A stretch of 64,000 nt of DNA from an uncultured Elusimicrobium sp. (GTDB lineage Bacteria > Elusimicrobiota > Elusimicrobia > Elusimicrobiales > Elusimicrobiaceae), in contig CAMZDW010000004.1 of assembly GCA_947305555.1 (NCBI GenBank), positions 1-64,000 on the forward strand, in the 5' to 3' direction. Shown piece after piece: positions 52,501-59,681 of this stretch. The notes beneath the pieces were generated by a model. That model did not search any database. It worked only from the letters and a program-made list of their open reading frames with translations, and was not told where the DNA came from. A program made the position numbers and the translations under genes. Numbering within the stretch: the stretch's first letter is position 1; each line of letters begins with the position of its first letter.

Positions 52501-53040
52501 ATGTATTTTAAACGGGGCAGCGTGGGACGTTTCTTACCGGGAATTGAATATCAATTGGAACCGATCCCCGGTGTGGAAGAAGGCGGGAAATTAATCGTCA
52601 AAGGGAACAATATTATGGCTGGCTACGTACGGGACACAAAACCCGGCGTGCTGGAGCCGCCACAAGACGGTTGGTATGATACGGGCGATATCGTACGGGT
52701 GGATGAAGACGGATTTGTGTTCATCTTAGGCCGTGCTAAACGTTTTGCCAAAATTGCCGGAGAAATGATTTCTTTAACGGCAGTGGAAACAGAAATTAAC
52801 GCCTTATGGCCCGGGAAAATGCATGCAGTAATAAATATACCGGATGAGAAGAAGGGCGAACAGTTGGTGCTGTTTACTACGGAACCGACCCTAGAACGTT
52901 CTGCTCTACTAGCGGCTTTTAAAGAAAAGGGATTAAGTGAACTGGCTGTGCCGAAAACCATTCGTGTGGTAGAAGAAATTCCACTGATGGGTACCGGCAA
53001 GGTAGATTATGTAAAACTGAAAGAAATGATGTTTGCATAA
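49597..53040 (+). CDS. Three-part lysophospholipid transporter/acyltransferase/acyl-ACP synthetase (LplT-Aas fusion)
   Basis: 1147 residues. Residues ~1-430 are an MFS transporter of the LplT type (FNDNFFRTALVTF). A PlsC acyltransferase follows (~440-640) with VANHTSFLD (HX4D) and FPEGRIT. The C-terminal AMP-forming acyl ligase (~660-1147) has LFTSGSEGTPKGVVLSHE, EGYGATETSP, YDTGDIV and the terminal GTGKVDYVKL lysine. In E. coli LplT and Aas are separate proteins that flip and re-acylate lysophospholipids; fusions occur in other bacteria. In this cluster it could instead supply or transfer acyl chains to the product. Confidence 0.9.
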   Translation: MLSLFKTFFNRAFLSLFCTQYLGSFNDNFFRTALVTFITYKVTTLSQTEKSVIVALALSCFMLPFFLFSALAGELADKVRKDRLIQATKILELVIVILAGIGFLTTNIYLLLFVLFLMGTQSAFFGPVKYSILPEILPKQQLIAGNGIIEAGTYGSILQGTIFGGLLVTVSHLKVWKFSFPVNEFFIPCIILGIALLGLLASLLIPPQKPSNPSLTIDKNFIRSTWKNMSFAKQNHDIFLCILGISWFWMLGTAMLAQIPSLASTVLNGSPSLLTFLLTLFSCGIGLGALLCQFLVRGEITSKYVPVSALIMTIFLADFVCATSGYIPSINPIDCLDFLRTFAGKRITVDLLGFAVCGGLYIVPLNAMLQSLATDEVRSRVIATNNIINSLFMVLGSGFCGLLLALKFTIPFIFGVIAFLNALAAIYICGLLPHHIIRMILTHVLNIIYGVKVKGIEHWKNLEGNAVIVANHTSFLDAVLLWVYLPGRLYFAIDTYVSRKWWVRPFLHLVKYFPIDPTNPMAVKSIIEEVKSGKRVVIFPEGRITMTGGLMKIYPGPAMIADKSNAQLLPVYLEGSQYSLFSRFGTQLKTRPQSKITITVQVPRKIEIDETIKGKERRLAASRALYDLMVNMKYDAGNIQETLFDSLLDAVELVGRKKRIIDDVTRKSLTYGRFLMAIFIIGKQIAKRQKQGDFVGLLLPNMTASVVTFFGMRAFNITPCMLNFSTGVKNMLACCKAAKISTVYTSKAFLEQGGLLETAAALKQSGLNLVYLEDLKEQITTWDKLLGWTVSHFPRCYYKRVRGNVSPKDPAVILFTSGSEGTPKGVVLSHENIQANRLQLLSVLDLGVKDRMFNAMPIFHSFGLVAGTLLPLLCGVPVFFYPSPLHYRIVPELIYDRNATIIFGTDTFFNGYAKMAHPYDFYSVRLAVVGAEKLKEETIRKYYDQFGLRIMEGYGATETSPVMAVNTPMYFKRGSVGRFLPGIEYQLEPIPGVEEGGKLIVKGNNIMAGYVRDTKPGVLEPPQDGWYDTGDIVRVDEDGFVFILGRAKRFAKIAGEMISLTAVETEINALWPGKMHAVINIPDEKKGEQLVLFTTEPTLERSALLAAFKEKGLSELAVPKTIRVVEEIPLMGTGKVDYVKLKEMMFA

Positions 53041-53069
53041 AGACGTGATACTATAAAAAGGAGAATAGT

Positions 53070-53441
53070 ATGAAAGCAATAAAAAAGTTGTTTTGGATTG
53101 GCGGTTTGTATGATTTTTGTTTAGGGATAGGCTTTTTAATAGCCCCTGTGTGGTTGTTTCAATATTTTCATATTACGCCGCCCAATCACTGGGGTTATGT
53201 AACCTTTGCGGCCGCGATGCTTATGATTTTTGGACTCATGTTTTTCCAAATCTCTAAAAATCCAACGGCCAACCGCAATTTGATTCCCTACGGCATTTTG
53301 CTAAAAATTGCCTACTGTGGAACGGTGTTTGGTTATTATTTCTTGTCCTCTCTGCCGTGCGTGTGGGTTGTTTTTGGAATCTTTGATTTTGTGTTTTTGT
53401 TATTTTTTGTATATGCTTACAAAAAATTAGGGAAAAACTAA
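53070..53441 (+). CDS. Small four-helix membrane protein (DoxX-like architecture)
   Basis: 123 residues with four hydrophobic helices and short loops, beginning MKAIKKLFWIGGLYDFCLG. The layout is like DoxX-type and DUF4345-like small membrane proteins; no catalytic motif is visible. AGGAG lies 7 bases upstream. It lies 29 bases after the fusion gene and before the prenyltransferase, so it is part of the cluster. Confidence 0.6.
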   Translation: MKAIKKLFWIGGLYDFCLGIGFLIAPVWLFQYFHITPPNHWGYVTFAAAMLMIFGLMFFQISKNPTANRNLIPYGILLKIAYCGTVFGYYFLSSLPCVWVVFGIFDFVFLLFFVYAYKKLGKN

Positions 53442-53455
53442 GTTTATAAAATAGG

Positions 53456-53483
53456 AGAAGTACCCTCTTTTATGGGTACTTCT
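53456..53483 (+). promoter_or_regulatory. Perfect hairpin overlapping the ribosome site and start of the UbiA gene
   Basis: 10-bp perfect stem AGAAGTACCC/GGGTACTTCT, 8-base loop, followed by TTTCTT. The left arm includes part of the AGGAG ribosome site, and the loop contains most of ATG 53472. It could attenuate transcription or mask initiation, separating expression of the first three genes from the rest. Confidence 0.6.
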
Positions 53484-54416
53484 TTTCTTATGAAAGTGCT
53501 ATTATTTTTAAAATATTATCTTAAATCTATGCGTTTGTACTATGGGTTTGTGACCCTGAGTGCAGGGTGCGTAGGTATGGCACTTTATGAAGGAACTATT
53601 TGTTCTTTAAATCAAATTTTATTACCGGTAATTTTATTTGGTTGTTGGGGGGTAAACCAAATTATCAATGATTATTTGAACTTGGAAGAAGATAAAATCA
53701 ATGCGCCCTCTCGCCCAATGGCATGCGGAAAATTAAATGCACGGGCCGCTCTTTGGCTAAGCACAACTGCTATCGTTGGGATTTTATTTTATGCACTGTG
53801 GCAAAATGGATGGGCTTGCGTACCTATTGCGGTGGGAGTGCTCGCTAATATTTACTATTCCAAAACGAAAAACATCTTGCTTTTTGCTTTTAGTATTTCG
53901 TGTTGTACATGGTTTGCGTATGTATTATTGGGAGGAGGCCTTCTCTCCTTTTTTGCAGCGCATAGTGGGGCGTTTTTGGGCGTAGTAGGATGTAATGCTT
54001 GGATGACATTCTTTACTTATTTTAAAGATGAAAAAGGAGATAAAGCCGTAGGGAAACGTACGCCGCAGGTAATTTTTGGAAACCAAGCCATGCGCAGTGT
54101 GGGGCTAGTTTTAGGAATTTTACCGTTTGTGTTAATTTTGGGAATCGTGCTTTACACAAGGAGCTGGCATCAAGTAACCAGTTGGATATTTTTAACGGGA
54201 GGAATATTTACGACCCTAACCGGAATATTATTTTATAAACCTTCCCACGTACAAGCAGATTATTATCATTTAAAATATGCTTTTACCGCCTGTTGTGTGT
54301 TGCAAAGTTCCTTAGTTGGCTTATATTATCCGCAGACAGGGGTTGCGTTAGCTTTTCTTTGTATCATGGGAGTACTAAGTATTTTTAGCAGGGGGTATAC
54401 GCATGCAGACGAGTAG
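53472..54416 (+). CDS. UbiA-family membrane prenyltransferase
   Basis: 314 residues with about eight membrane helices. The first Asp-rich motif is NQIINDYLNLEEDKINAPSR, a form of NDxxDxxxD, and the second is FKDEKGDKAVGKRT (DxxxD). Both bind the prenyl diphosphate through magnesium. The first motif, with NAPSRP, resembles the digeranylgeranylglyceryl-phosphate synthase and chlorophyll-synthase branches, but the acceptor cannot be predicted. ATG 53472 has AGGAGAAG at a usable distance; ATG 53490, after the hairpin, is the alternative start. The 3' end overlaps the radical SAM gene by 14 bases. Confidence 0.82.
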   Translation: MGTSFLMKVLLFLKYYLKSMRLYYGFVTLSAGCVGMALYEGTICSLNQILLPVILFGCWGVNQIINDYLNLEEDKINAPSRPMACGKLNARAALWLSTTAIVGILFYALWQNGWACVPIAVGVLANIYYSKTKNILLFAFSISCCTWFAYVLLGGGLLSFFAAHSGAFLGVVGCNAWMTFFTYFKDEKGDKAVGKRTPQVIFGNQAMRSVGLVLGILPFVLILGIVLYTRSWHQVTSWIFLTGGIFTTLTGILFYKPSHVQADYYHLKYAFTACCVLQSSLVGLYYPQTGVALAFLCIMGVLSIFSRGYTHADE

Positions 54417-55659
54417 AACCGGATTTAAAAAAGCATTGATTTACGTTCGCATTGCCTTGCATGTGGTATGGAGATACCGTCGGCATCTTAGCTACCGCTT
54501 CTTATACCGGGCGGCGCGTTTGTTACTTGCTTTTTATGATAATAAAATTATTGTACGTAATCACACGTATAAGTTACATCTTTATTTACCGGCTTATCCC
54601 ACTCCGGCATTTTTTAAGGCTGTAGAAAGTAAATTACTTGTTTCTCCTCCGCAACCTATTTCCATGGTTTGGGGAATTACGAAAGCCTGTTCTTATCATT
54701 GTCCGCATTGTTATCAACGGTTGGACAAAGGAGCCGATCTGCCTTCTGAAATATTGGCAAACACAGTAAAAGCTGTTTCAAAAGCCGGGGTGTCTTTTTT
54801 GAATATAGAAGGAGGAGATGTTTTTCTCACCTTTGATAACCTTTGCTCCTTATTAGATCATGTGGAGCCTGATATGGAAGTGTGGATTAACACCACCGGA
54901 GCGCATGTAACACGCGAAAAGTTGGAAATTTTAAAAACTAAAAACGTATACGGTTTTATGGTTTCTTTGCATAGTGCAGATGGTAATATACATGATGAGT
55001 TCGTCGGTCAAACAGGATCTTTTAAACAAGCCCAAAAAACGTTGGCCCTTTGTGCAGAGTTAGGTTTTGGAACGGCCATCAATACCGTCCTGCAATATAA
55101 AGACATTCAATCACAAACACTAGAACGACTGATGGATATTGCCAAATCCTTGCAAGTGGGTTTTGTACAACTTATTCATCCTAAACGGGCCGGCAAGTGG
55201 CTTTCCAATGCTCAATTATACGACCAGGACCAACAACTATTGGCCTACGTGAGAAAAGCCTATCACTTTTATAATAAAAGTGCCGCTTTCCCGGCTTTAC
55301 CTGCACAGGCGGAAGAAGAAGATGTAACGCGTTTTGGATGCACGGCCGGAGGAGTAGATCGTTTTTATATCGGAGCCAGTGGCGAAGTTCAACCGTGTGA
55401 ATTTCTAAACATTTCTTTCGGAAATCTAACTCAAGAACCATTTGAAGTGATTTTTAAACGAATGAGAGCAGCCTTTCCTACTCCGTTTACGCAATGGGCT
55501 TGCGAAAAACGCGCGCCGCAAATTTATGCTTTTATGCAACAGCATAAAATTACACAAACACCGCTTTCTTACGAGTATACCAAAGAAATTGTTCGACATT
55601 GGACGGATGGGACACCCACCCCTATCTATAAAAAAATCGGTATTTATGAAAAAAACTGA
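54403..55659 (+). CDS. Radical SAM enzyme with SPASM-like C-terminus and basic hydrophobic N-terminal extension
   Basis: 418 residues. The CX3CX2C cluster motif is CSYHCPHC in ITKACSYHCPHCYQRLDKG, at ~residue 97, late for the family because an Arg/Tyr-rich, partly amphipathic extension of ~85 residues precedes it; this could contact the membrane. The C-terminal FGCTAGGVDRFYIGASGEVQ then PCEF resembles an auxiliary-cluster (SPASM/twitch) domain. Reaction and substrate are unknown. Overlaps on both sides (14 bases each) tie it to the prenyltransferase and the lipid kinase. Confidence 0.85.
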   Translation: MQTSRTGFKKALIYVRIALHVVWRYRRHLSYRFLYRAARLLLAFYDNKIIVRNHTYKLHLYLPAYPTPAFFKAVESKLLVSPPQPISMVWGITKACSYHCPHCYQRLDKGADLPSEILANTVKAVSKAGVSFLNIEGGDVFLTFDNLCSLLDHVEPDMEVWINTTGAHVTREKLEILKTKNVYGFMVSLHSADGNIHDEFVGQTGSFKQAQKTLALCAELGFGTAINTVLQYKDIQSQTLERLMDIAKSLQVGFVQLIHPKRAGKWLSNAQLYDQDQQLLAYVRKAYHFYNKSAAFPALPAQAEEEDVTRFGCTAGGVDRFYIGASGEVQPCEFLNISFGNLTQEPFEVIFKRMRAAFPTPFTQWACEKRAPQIYAFMQQHKITQTPLSYEYTKEIVRHWTDGTPTPIYKKIGIYEKN

Positions 55660-56503
55660 TACGGTATTATTTTTAAATCCAAGTTCACACAGTTACAAAG
55701 CCTCCCGAAGGTGGCCTTATTTTCGCTCAGCTGGATTGGAAGAAATCATTTCTAAAAGTGCAGATGATTTAGTGCAACAAGTAGCGCAAAGCCCGTGTAA
55801 AACAGCCGTGGCGGTAGGTGGAGACGGAACTATCAATTTGGTTATCAACGGAATTATGCAATCTTCCATCCCTAAAGAATTAGGGGTTTTATATGCCGGT
55901 ACAAGCCCGGACTTTTGCCAATTTCATGGCGTTTCCACTCAACCTTCCGCGGCCCTGCAACAATTCTTGTCCGGTACCCCACGCGCCATAGATTTATGCC
56001 GGATTACCTATCCTAATGGAAAGTGTTTTTATTTTGCTTCCAGTTGCAATATTGGTTTAGGGGCCGAAGTGGCGCGACTGTCTAACAAAATACGCAGATA
56101 TGTGGGTGATTTTTGGGGAACACTTTTAGCTTGCATAAAAGCCCTAGTTTGCGTAAAACCTTTTTCGGCCACTTTACACATAGATGGCAAGGTACATACT
56201 TTTAATCATTTAAGACATTTGGTGATTCTAAAAAATAAGTTTTTAGCTTCCGGGCTATACTTGGACGTACCAGCCCAACCGGATGACGGATTTATCTACG
56301 TGGTTGCGTTGCCACGCCTTACACTAAATGCTCTTTTTCATATTTATAAAGGGGGCATCCCGCCAGGGGCATATCTGGCTAAGTGCCGCGAAGTTTCTGT
56401 CGAAACTTATCCCACCCAAGCGACGGAATTTGACGGAGACCCAAAACCGGTGGGAAATGTGCAAATTACTTGTTTGCAGCAATGTTTGGAGCTTATTAAA
56501 TGA
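55646..56503 (+). CDS. Diacylglycerol/sphingoid-base kinase family protein (DAGKc)
   Basis: 285 residues. AVAVGGDGTINLVINGIM is the nucleotide-binding GGDGT motif, and FASSCNIGLGAEVARLSNKI is the second family signature. The C-terminal half has the beta-sandwich seen in YegS/DgkB. Family members phosphorylate lipid hydroxyls (diacylglycerol, sphingosine, ceramide). The frame is open 40 codons upstream, but that region lies inside the radical SAM gene; ATG 55646 gives the expected N-terminus (VLFLNPSSHS). Confidence 0.88.
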   Translation: MKKTDTVLFLNPSSHSYKASRRWPYFRSAGLEEIISKSADDLVQQVAQSPCKTAVAVGGDGTINLVINGIMQSSIPKELGVLYAGTSPDFCQFHGVSTQPSAALQQFLSGTPRAIDLCRITYPNGKCFYFASSCNIGLGAEVARLSNKIRRYVGDFWGTLLACIKALVCVKPFSATLHIDGKVHTFNHLRHLVILKNKFLASGLYLDVPAQPDDGFIYVVALPRLTLNALFHIYKGGIPPGAYLAKCREVSVETYPTQATEFDGDPKPVGNVQITCLQQCLELIK

Positions 56504-57354
56504 ACGAATATAATTTAATACGACAATTATTTGGAAATGTGCGGGATTTATTCCGTGCTGATGCACAATTAATCGAAATTGTTGGGCAAAAATGGGGCAT
56601 TACGTGCGATAATTTTTCCATAGAAGAAGATTTATTCACGATGGATCAACCACAAATACTCGGGCATAATTTAGTCGTGGCCACATTGGCTGATTTAGTA
56701 GCAACAGGTTGTAAACCTACTTTTTATGAACATGCACTTACGTTGCCAAAAACAGCTTCTTTATCCTGGGCTCAAACCCTGGCAAACAGTATTGAGCAGA
56801 CCCTGGCACAAGCCGGTTGTATGCTTGTAGGGGGAGATATGGGCCAAGCAGAGAAATTTGCATATACGGGAATTGCCTTGGGGCCGCAGCAACGAGCTAT
56901 TTCGCGTATTTTCCCCAATAAATTACAAAAATTATATATCTCCGGTCCGTTAGGAGATGTAAATGAAAGTGTCTTGCTCGGTCAGGCTACCCCGTTGTTG
57001 GAACTGCGCAGTTTACCGGCTTGTGCGTTGGCGGCCATAGACACCAGCAGTGGTTTTATGGATGCCGTATGGCAGTTACACCTACTAAATCCCCAATTTA
57101 GGATAGAAATTCATAATCCTCCCGTCAAAGATATACGCTTTTTATTTGGGGCAGCCGGAGAATATGAACTGCTCTTTACCAGCGCGGAACCTGTGCCCGG
57201 TGCTATTTGCATTGGTACCGTTACGCCGGGGGAAACAGGTGTGTACATAAACGGCAAAGAAATCAAAGTGCCGCCACCGGACCCGCGGGCCTTTGCCTCA
57301 TTGCAAGAGTATATTACTTCGGTGGAGAAACAAGTACATGAACTATTTGGATAA
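56500..57354 (+). CDS. AIR-synthase/ThiL-like ATP-dependent enzyme
   Basis: 284 residues of the PurM fold. The N-terminal FSIEEDLF and LVVATLADLVATGCKP match the dimer/ATP-site helix, and MLVGGDMGQAEKF is the GGD loop. The C-terminal AIR-synthase-related domain includes FLFGAAGEYELLFTS. ThiL phosphorylates thiamine phosphate; other members activate amide or selenide substrates. No thiamine genes are nearby, so a role in the lipid pathway, for example activating or phosphorylating an intermediate, is inferred. ATGA overlap with the kinase gene. Confidence 0.78.
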   Translation: MNEYNLIRQLFGNVRDLFRADAQLIEIVGQKWGITCDNFSIEEDLFTMDQPQILGHNLVVATLADLVATGCKPTFYEHALTLPKTASLSWAQTLANSIEQTLAQAGCMLVGGDMGQAEKFAYTGIALGPQQRAISRIFPNKLQKLYISGPLGDVNESVLLGQATPLLELRSLPACALAAIDTSSGFMDAVWQLHLLNPQFRIEIHNPPVKDIRFLFGAAGEYELLFTSAEPVPGAICIGTVTPGETGVYINGKEIKVPPPDPRAFASLQEYITSVEKQVHELFG

Positions 57355-58456
57355 AATCATCCGCAGTGCTACCGTAGAAAACGGGGCAGACCGTAACGGC
57401 GTACCAGATGTAACGGCGTTATCCACCTTGTATCGCAATTTATCGGCCAAAACGATTATTACGGGCTTTGTTTACGTTTCTGAAAACGGACGGGCTATGC
57501 AACCTTTGCAAGCCGGTATTGTCAACCAAATGCAAACGCACGCGTGGAAACAAATAAGACATGCCGTGCCGGATAAACAACTTATTATGCAATTAGCACA
57601 CGTGGGCCGCCAAACTACCCGTTCCGGCGCGGTAGGGGCTTCCAATATTAAGTGTACCTACTGTAAGGCACCGGTGCGTGCATTGTCGGTAAAAGAAATC
57701 AAGCAAATTGTGAACGATTTCGCCCAGGCCGCTTTACGTGCTAAAGAGACCGGGTTTGACGGAATACAAATTCACGCAGCGCACGGATATCTTATTCATC
57801 AATTTTTATCTCCCTACACCAACAACCGAACGGACGAATACAAAGACAGGCCTCTTTTATTAGAGCAAGTTTTGAAAGCGGTGCGAGCCGTTTGTCCGGC
57901 ACCGTTTTTGATATGGATAAAACTTAGTTGGGCTGATGACCGCGGTCTTACGCTGGCGGATACATTAGCTACTGTCAAACGCATAGAAACTTTGTGTGAT
58001 GGCGCGGAAATTAGTTACGGCACGATGGAATATCCGCTAAATATTATTCGCGGAGCAATTCCCATCGATACAGCATTCCGGGTCAATCCGCTGTTTAATA
58101 AGTACCCGCCGCTTATTCAACGGTTGTGGCAACGGTTTGTGTTTCCTCGCTATAAACGCCGTTTTAAGCCGTTTACTCCCAACTATAATGTGCAAGCGGC
58201 CTTGGAAATCAAGAAGCAGACCTCGCTACCCATATTTGTAACGGGGGGTATCCGTACGAAGCAAGATATAGACCATATATTAGCAAGCGGCATAGATAAA
58301 GTATCTCTATGTCGTCCGTTTATTAAAGAGCCAGATTTGTTGCACAAATTAACGGGCGATTGGAAGTCCGGTTGCGTAAACTGTAATCTTTGTACAATAT
58401 ACTGTGATAGTATGGAGTCCGTCCGGTGCCATTTAGGAGAAAAAAATGAAATTTGA
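57338..58456 (+). CDS. Old-yellow-enzyme-family flavin oxidoreductase with C-terminal cysteine cluster
   Basis: 372 residues, FMN-binding TIM barrel: QLAHVGRQTT, FDGIQIHAAHGYLIHQFLSP (20 residues, with the catalytic HAAHGYL) and PIFVTGGIRT. The C-terminus CVNCNLCTIYC followed by VRC resembles the iron-sulfur site of 2,4-dienoyl-CoA reductase-type members, but with different spacing (C-2-C-2-C-3-C). The downstream FAD/NADH domain of that subfamily is absent. It likely reduces an activated C=C bond. GGAG and a 17-base overlap with the preceding gene support ATG 57338. Confidence 0.87.
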   Translation: MNYLDKIIRSATVENGADRNGVPDVTALSTLYRNLSAKTIITGFVYVSENGRAMQPLQAGIVNQMQTHAWKQIRHAVPDKQLIMQLAHVGRQTTRSGAVGASNIKCTYCKAPVRALSVKEIKQIVNDFAQAALRAKETGFDGIQIHAAHGYLIHQFLSPYTNNRTDEYKDRPLLLEQVLKAVRAVCPAPFLIWIKLSWADDRGLTLADTLATVKRIETLCDGAEISYGTMEYPLNIIRGAIPIDTAFRVNPLFNKYPPLIQRLWQRFVFPRYKRRFKPFTPNYNVQAALEIKKQTSLPIFVTGGIRTKQDIDHILASGIDKVSLCRPFIKEPDLLHKLTGDWKSGCVNCNLCTIYCDSMESVRCHLGEKNEI

Positions 58457-59681
58457 AGATTTCGCCACTTCTGAAAATGCTGATTTGTTTGCAAAGGCCA
58501 CGCGCTTTTTAACTTTACTTAACTCCACCCAAGATACCGGCGGCGAGGCACTGGGTATTCAACTCATGCAGGCCGTGCGTCCTACTTCACGTATGAAAGA
58601 AAAAGACGGTACGGTAGCACCGTATTTAATGTTGGGGTCCAACTCGTATTTGAATTTGACAACACATCCGCAAGTGGTGGAAGGAGCCCGTAAAGCGCTG
58701 GAAAAGTATGGCTATGGTATGGGGGCCGTTTCTCTCTACGGCGGCATTACTGATTTACACCGCGAACTGGAAGAACGCATCGCTGCCTTTTATCACGCAG
58801 AAGATGCGGTTTTATTTCCTAGTGGGTACGGCACGAATATCGGAACGATTTCGGCTTTATGCGGCCCGGGGGATGTGATTGTGAACGACAGTGCCAACCA
58901 CGCTTCTATCTTTGACGGATGCCGCTTGTCCGGGGCAGACATTAAAATTTATCCCCATGGAAAAATAAAATATTTGGAACAAGTGCTTGCCAAAATCCCG
59001 GCAAACGTAAAAGGTCGGCTGATTATCACGGACGGCGTATTTTCTATGCACGGAGACATGGCAAAATTAGATGAAATTTACACACTTGCCCAAAAGTACA
59101 AAGCGCGGCTGATGGTAGATGACGCGCACGGATTAGGTATTGTCGGGCCGACTGGTCATGGAACGTCAGAGCACTTTAATCTACTCGGAAAAATTGATTT
59201 GAATGTGGGCATGCTGAGCAAAGTGCCGGGAGCGATTGGGGGATATTGTGCCACCTCCAAAGAAGTAGCCGCGTACCTCCGCATTTATGCACGTACTTAT
59301 TTCTTTTCTACGGCTATTCCGGCTCCAGTGGTGGGGGGATTAATTGAAGTATTTAAACTACTGGAGGCGGACCAAGCCGGACGTAGGGAGCTATGGCAAA
59401 ACATTACTTACCTAAAAACAGAACTGCAAAGACGAGGATTTAACACCGGAGAAAGCGAGTCGGGTATTGTACCGATTATCATAGGAGATGAGCCTACCTT
59501 GATTCGTTTTACGAACGATTTGCGCAAAGACGGGGTATATACCAACATTGTAACCTACCCGGCAGTACGCCGCAAAGAATGCCGCGTGCGGTTGTGTGTG
59601 ATGAAAGATTTAACTAAACAAGAATTAGACAAAGCATTAGAAGTTATTACAAAAAACGGAAAAAAATATGGAATCATCTAA
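58446..59681 (+). CDS. Alpha-oxoamine synthase (serine palmitoyltransferase / AONS-like, PLP-dependent)
   Basis: 411 residues. LGSNSYLNLTTHPQV, then GAVSLYGGITDLHRELEERI, DSANHASIFDGCRLS, DDAHGLGIVGPTG and LSKVPGAIGGYC (PLP lysine) are family motifs. Members condense an amino acid with an acyl thioester and release CO2: serine palmitoyltransferase, BioF, Kbl, HemA, CqsA. Context (lipid kinase, acyl ligase, SDR, no bio or heme genes) favours a long-chain-base type reaction over biotin or threonine use. AGGAG precedes the ATG, and the gene overlaps both neighbours (11 and 14 bases). Confidence 0.85.
   Translation: MKFEDFATSENADLFAKATRFLTLLNSTQDTGGEALGIQLMQAVRPTSRMKEKDGTVAPYLMLGSNSYLNLTTHPQVVEGARKALEKYGYGMGAVSLYGGITDLHRELEERIAAFYHAEDAVLFPSGYGTNIGTISALCGPGDVIVNDSANHASIFDGCRLSGADIKIYPHGKIKYLEQVLAKIPANVKGRLIITDGVFSMHGDMAKLDEIYTLAQKYKARLMVDDAHGLGIVGPTGHGTSEHFNLLGKIDLNVGMLSKVPGAIGGYCATSKEVAAYLRIYARTYFFSTAIPAPVVGGLIEVFKLLEADQAGRRELWQNITYLKTELQRRGFNTGESESGIVPIIIGDEPTLIRFTNDLRKDGVYTNIVTYPAVRRKECRVRLCVMKDLTKQELDKALEVITKNGKKYGII

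Noticed and set aside
53456-53489. Hairpin before the prenyltransferase as a simple intrinsic terminator
   Set aside because: The following T-run is short and interrupted, the preferred start codon lies in the loop, and the genes downstream have no visible promoter of their own; an attenuating or masking role fits better.
58446-59681. Annotation of the alpha-oxoamine synthase as BioF or Kbl
   Set aside because: No biotin or threonine-degradation genes are near, and the context is lipid metabolism; only the family can be stated.
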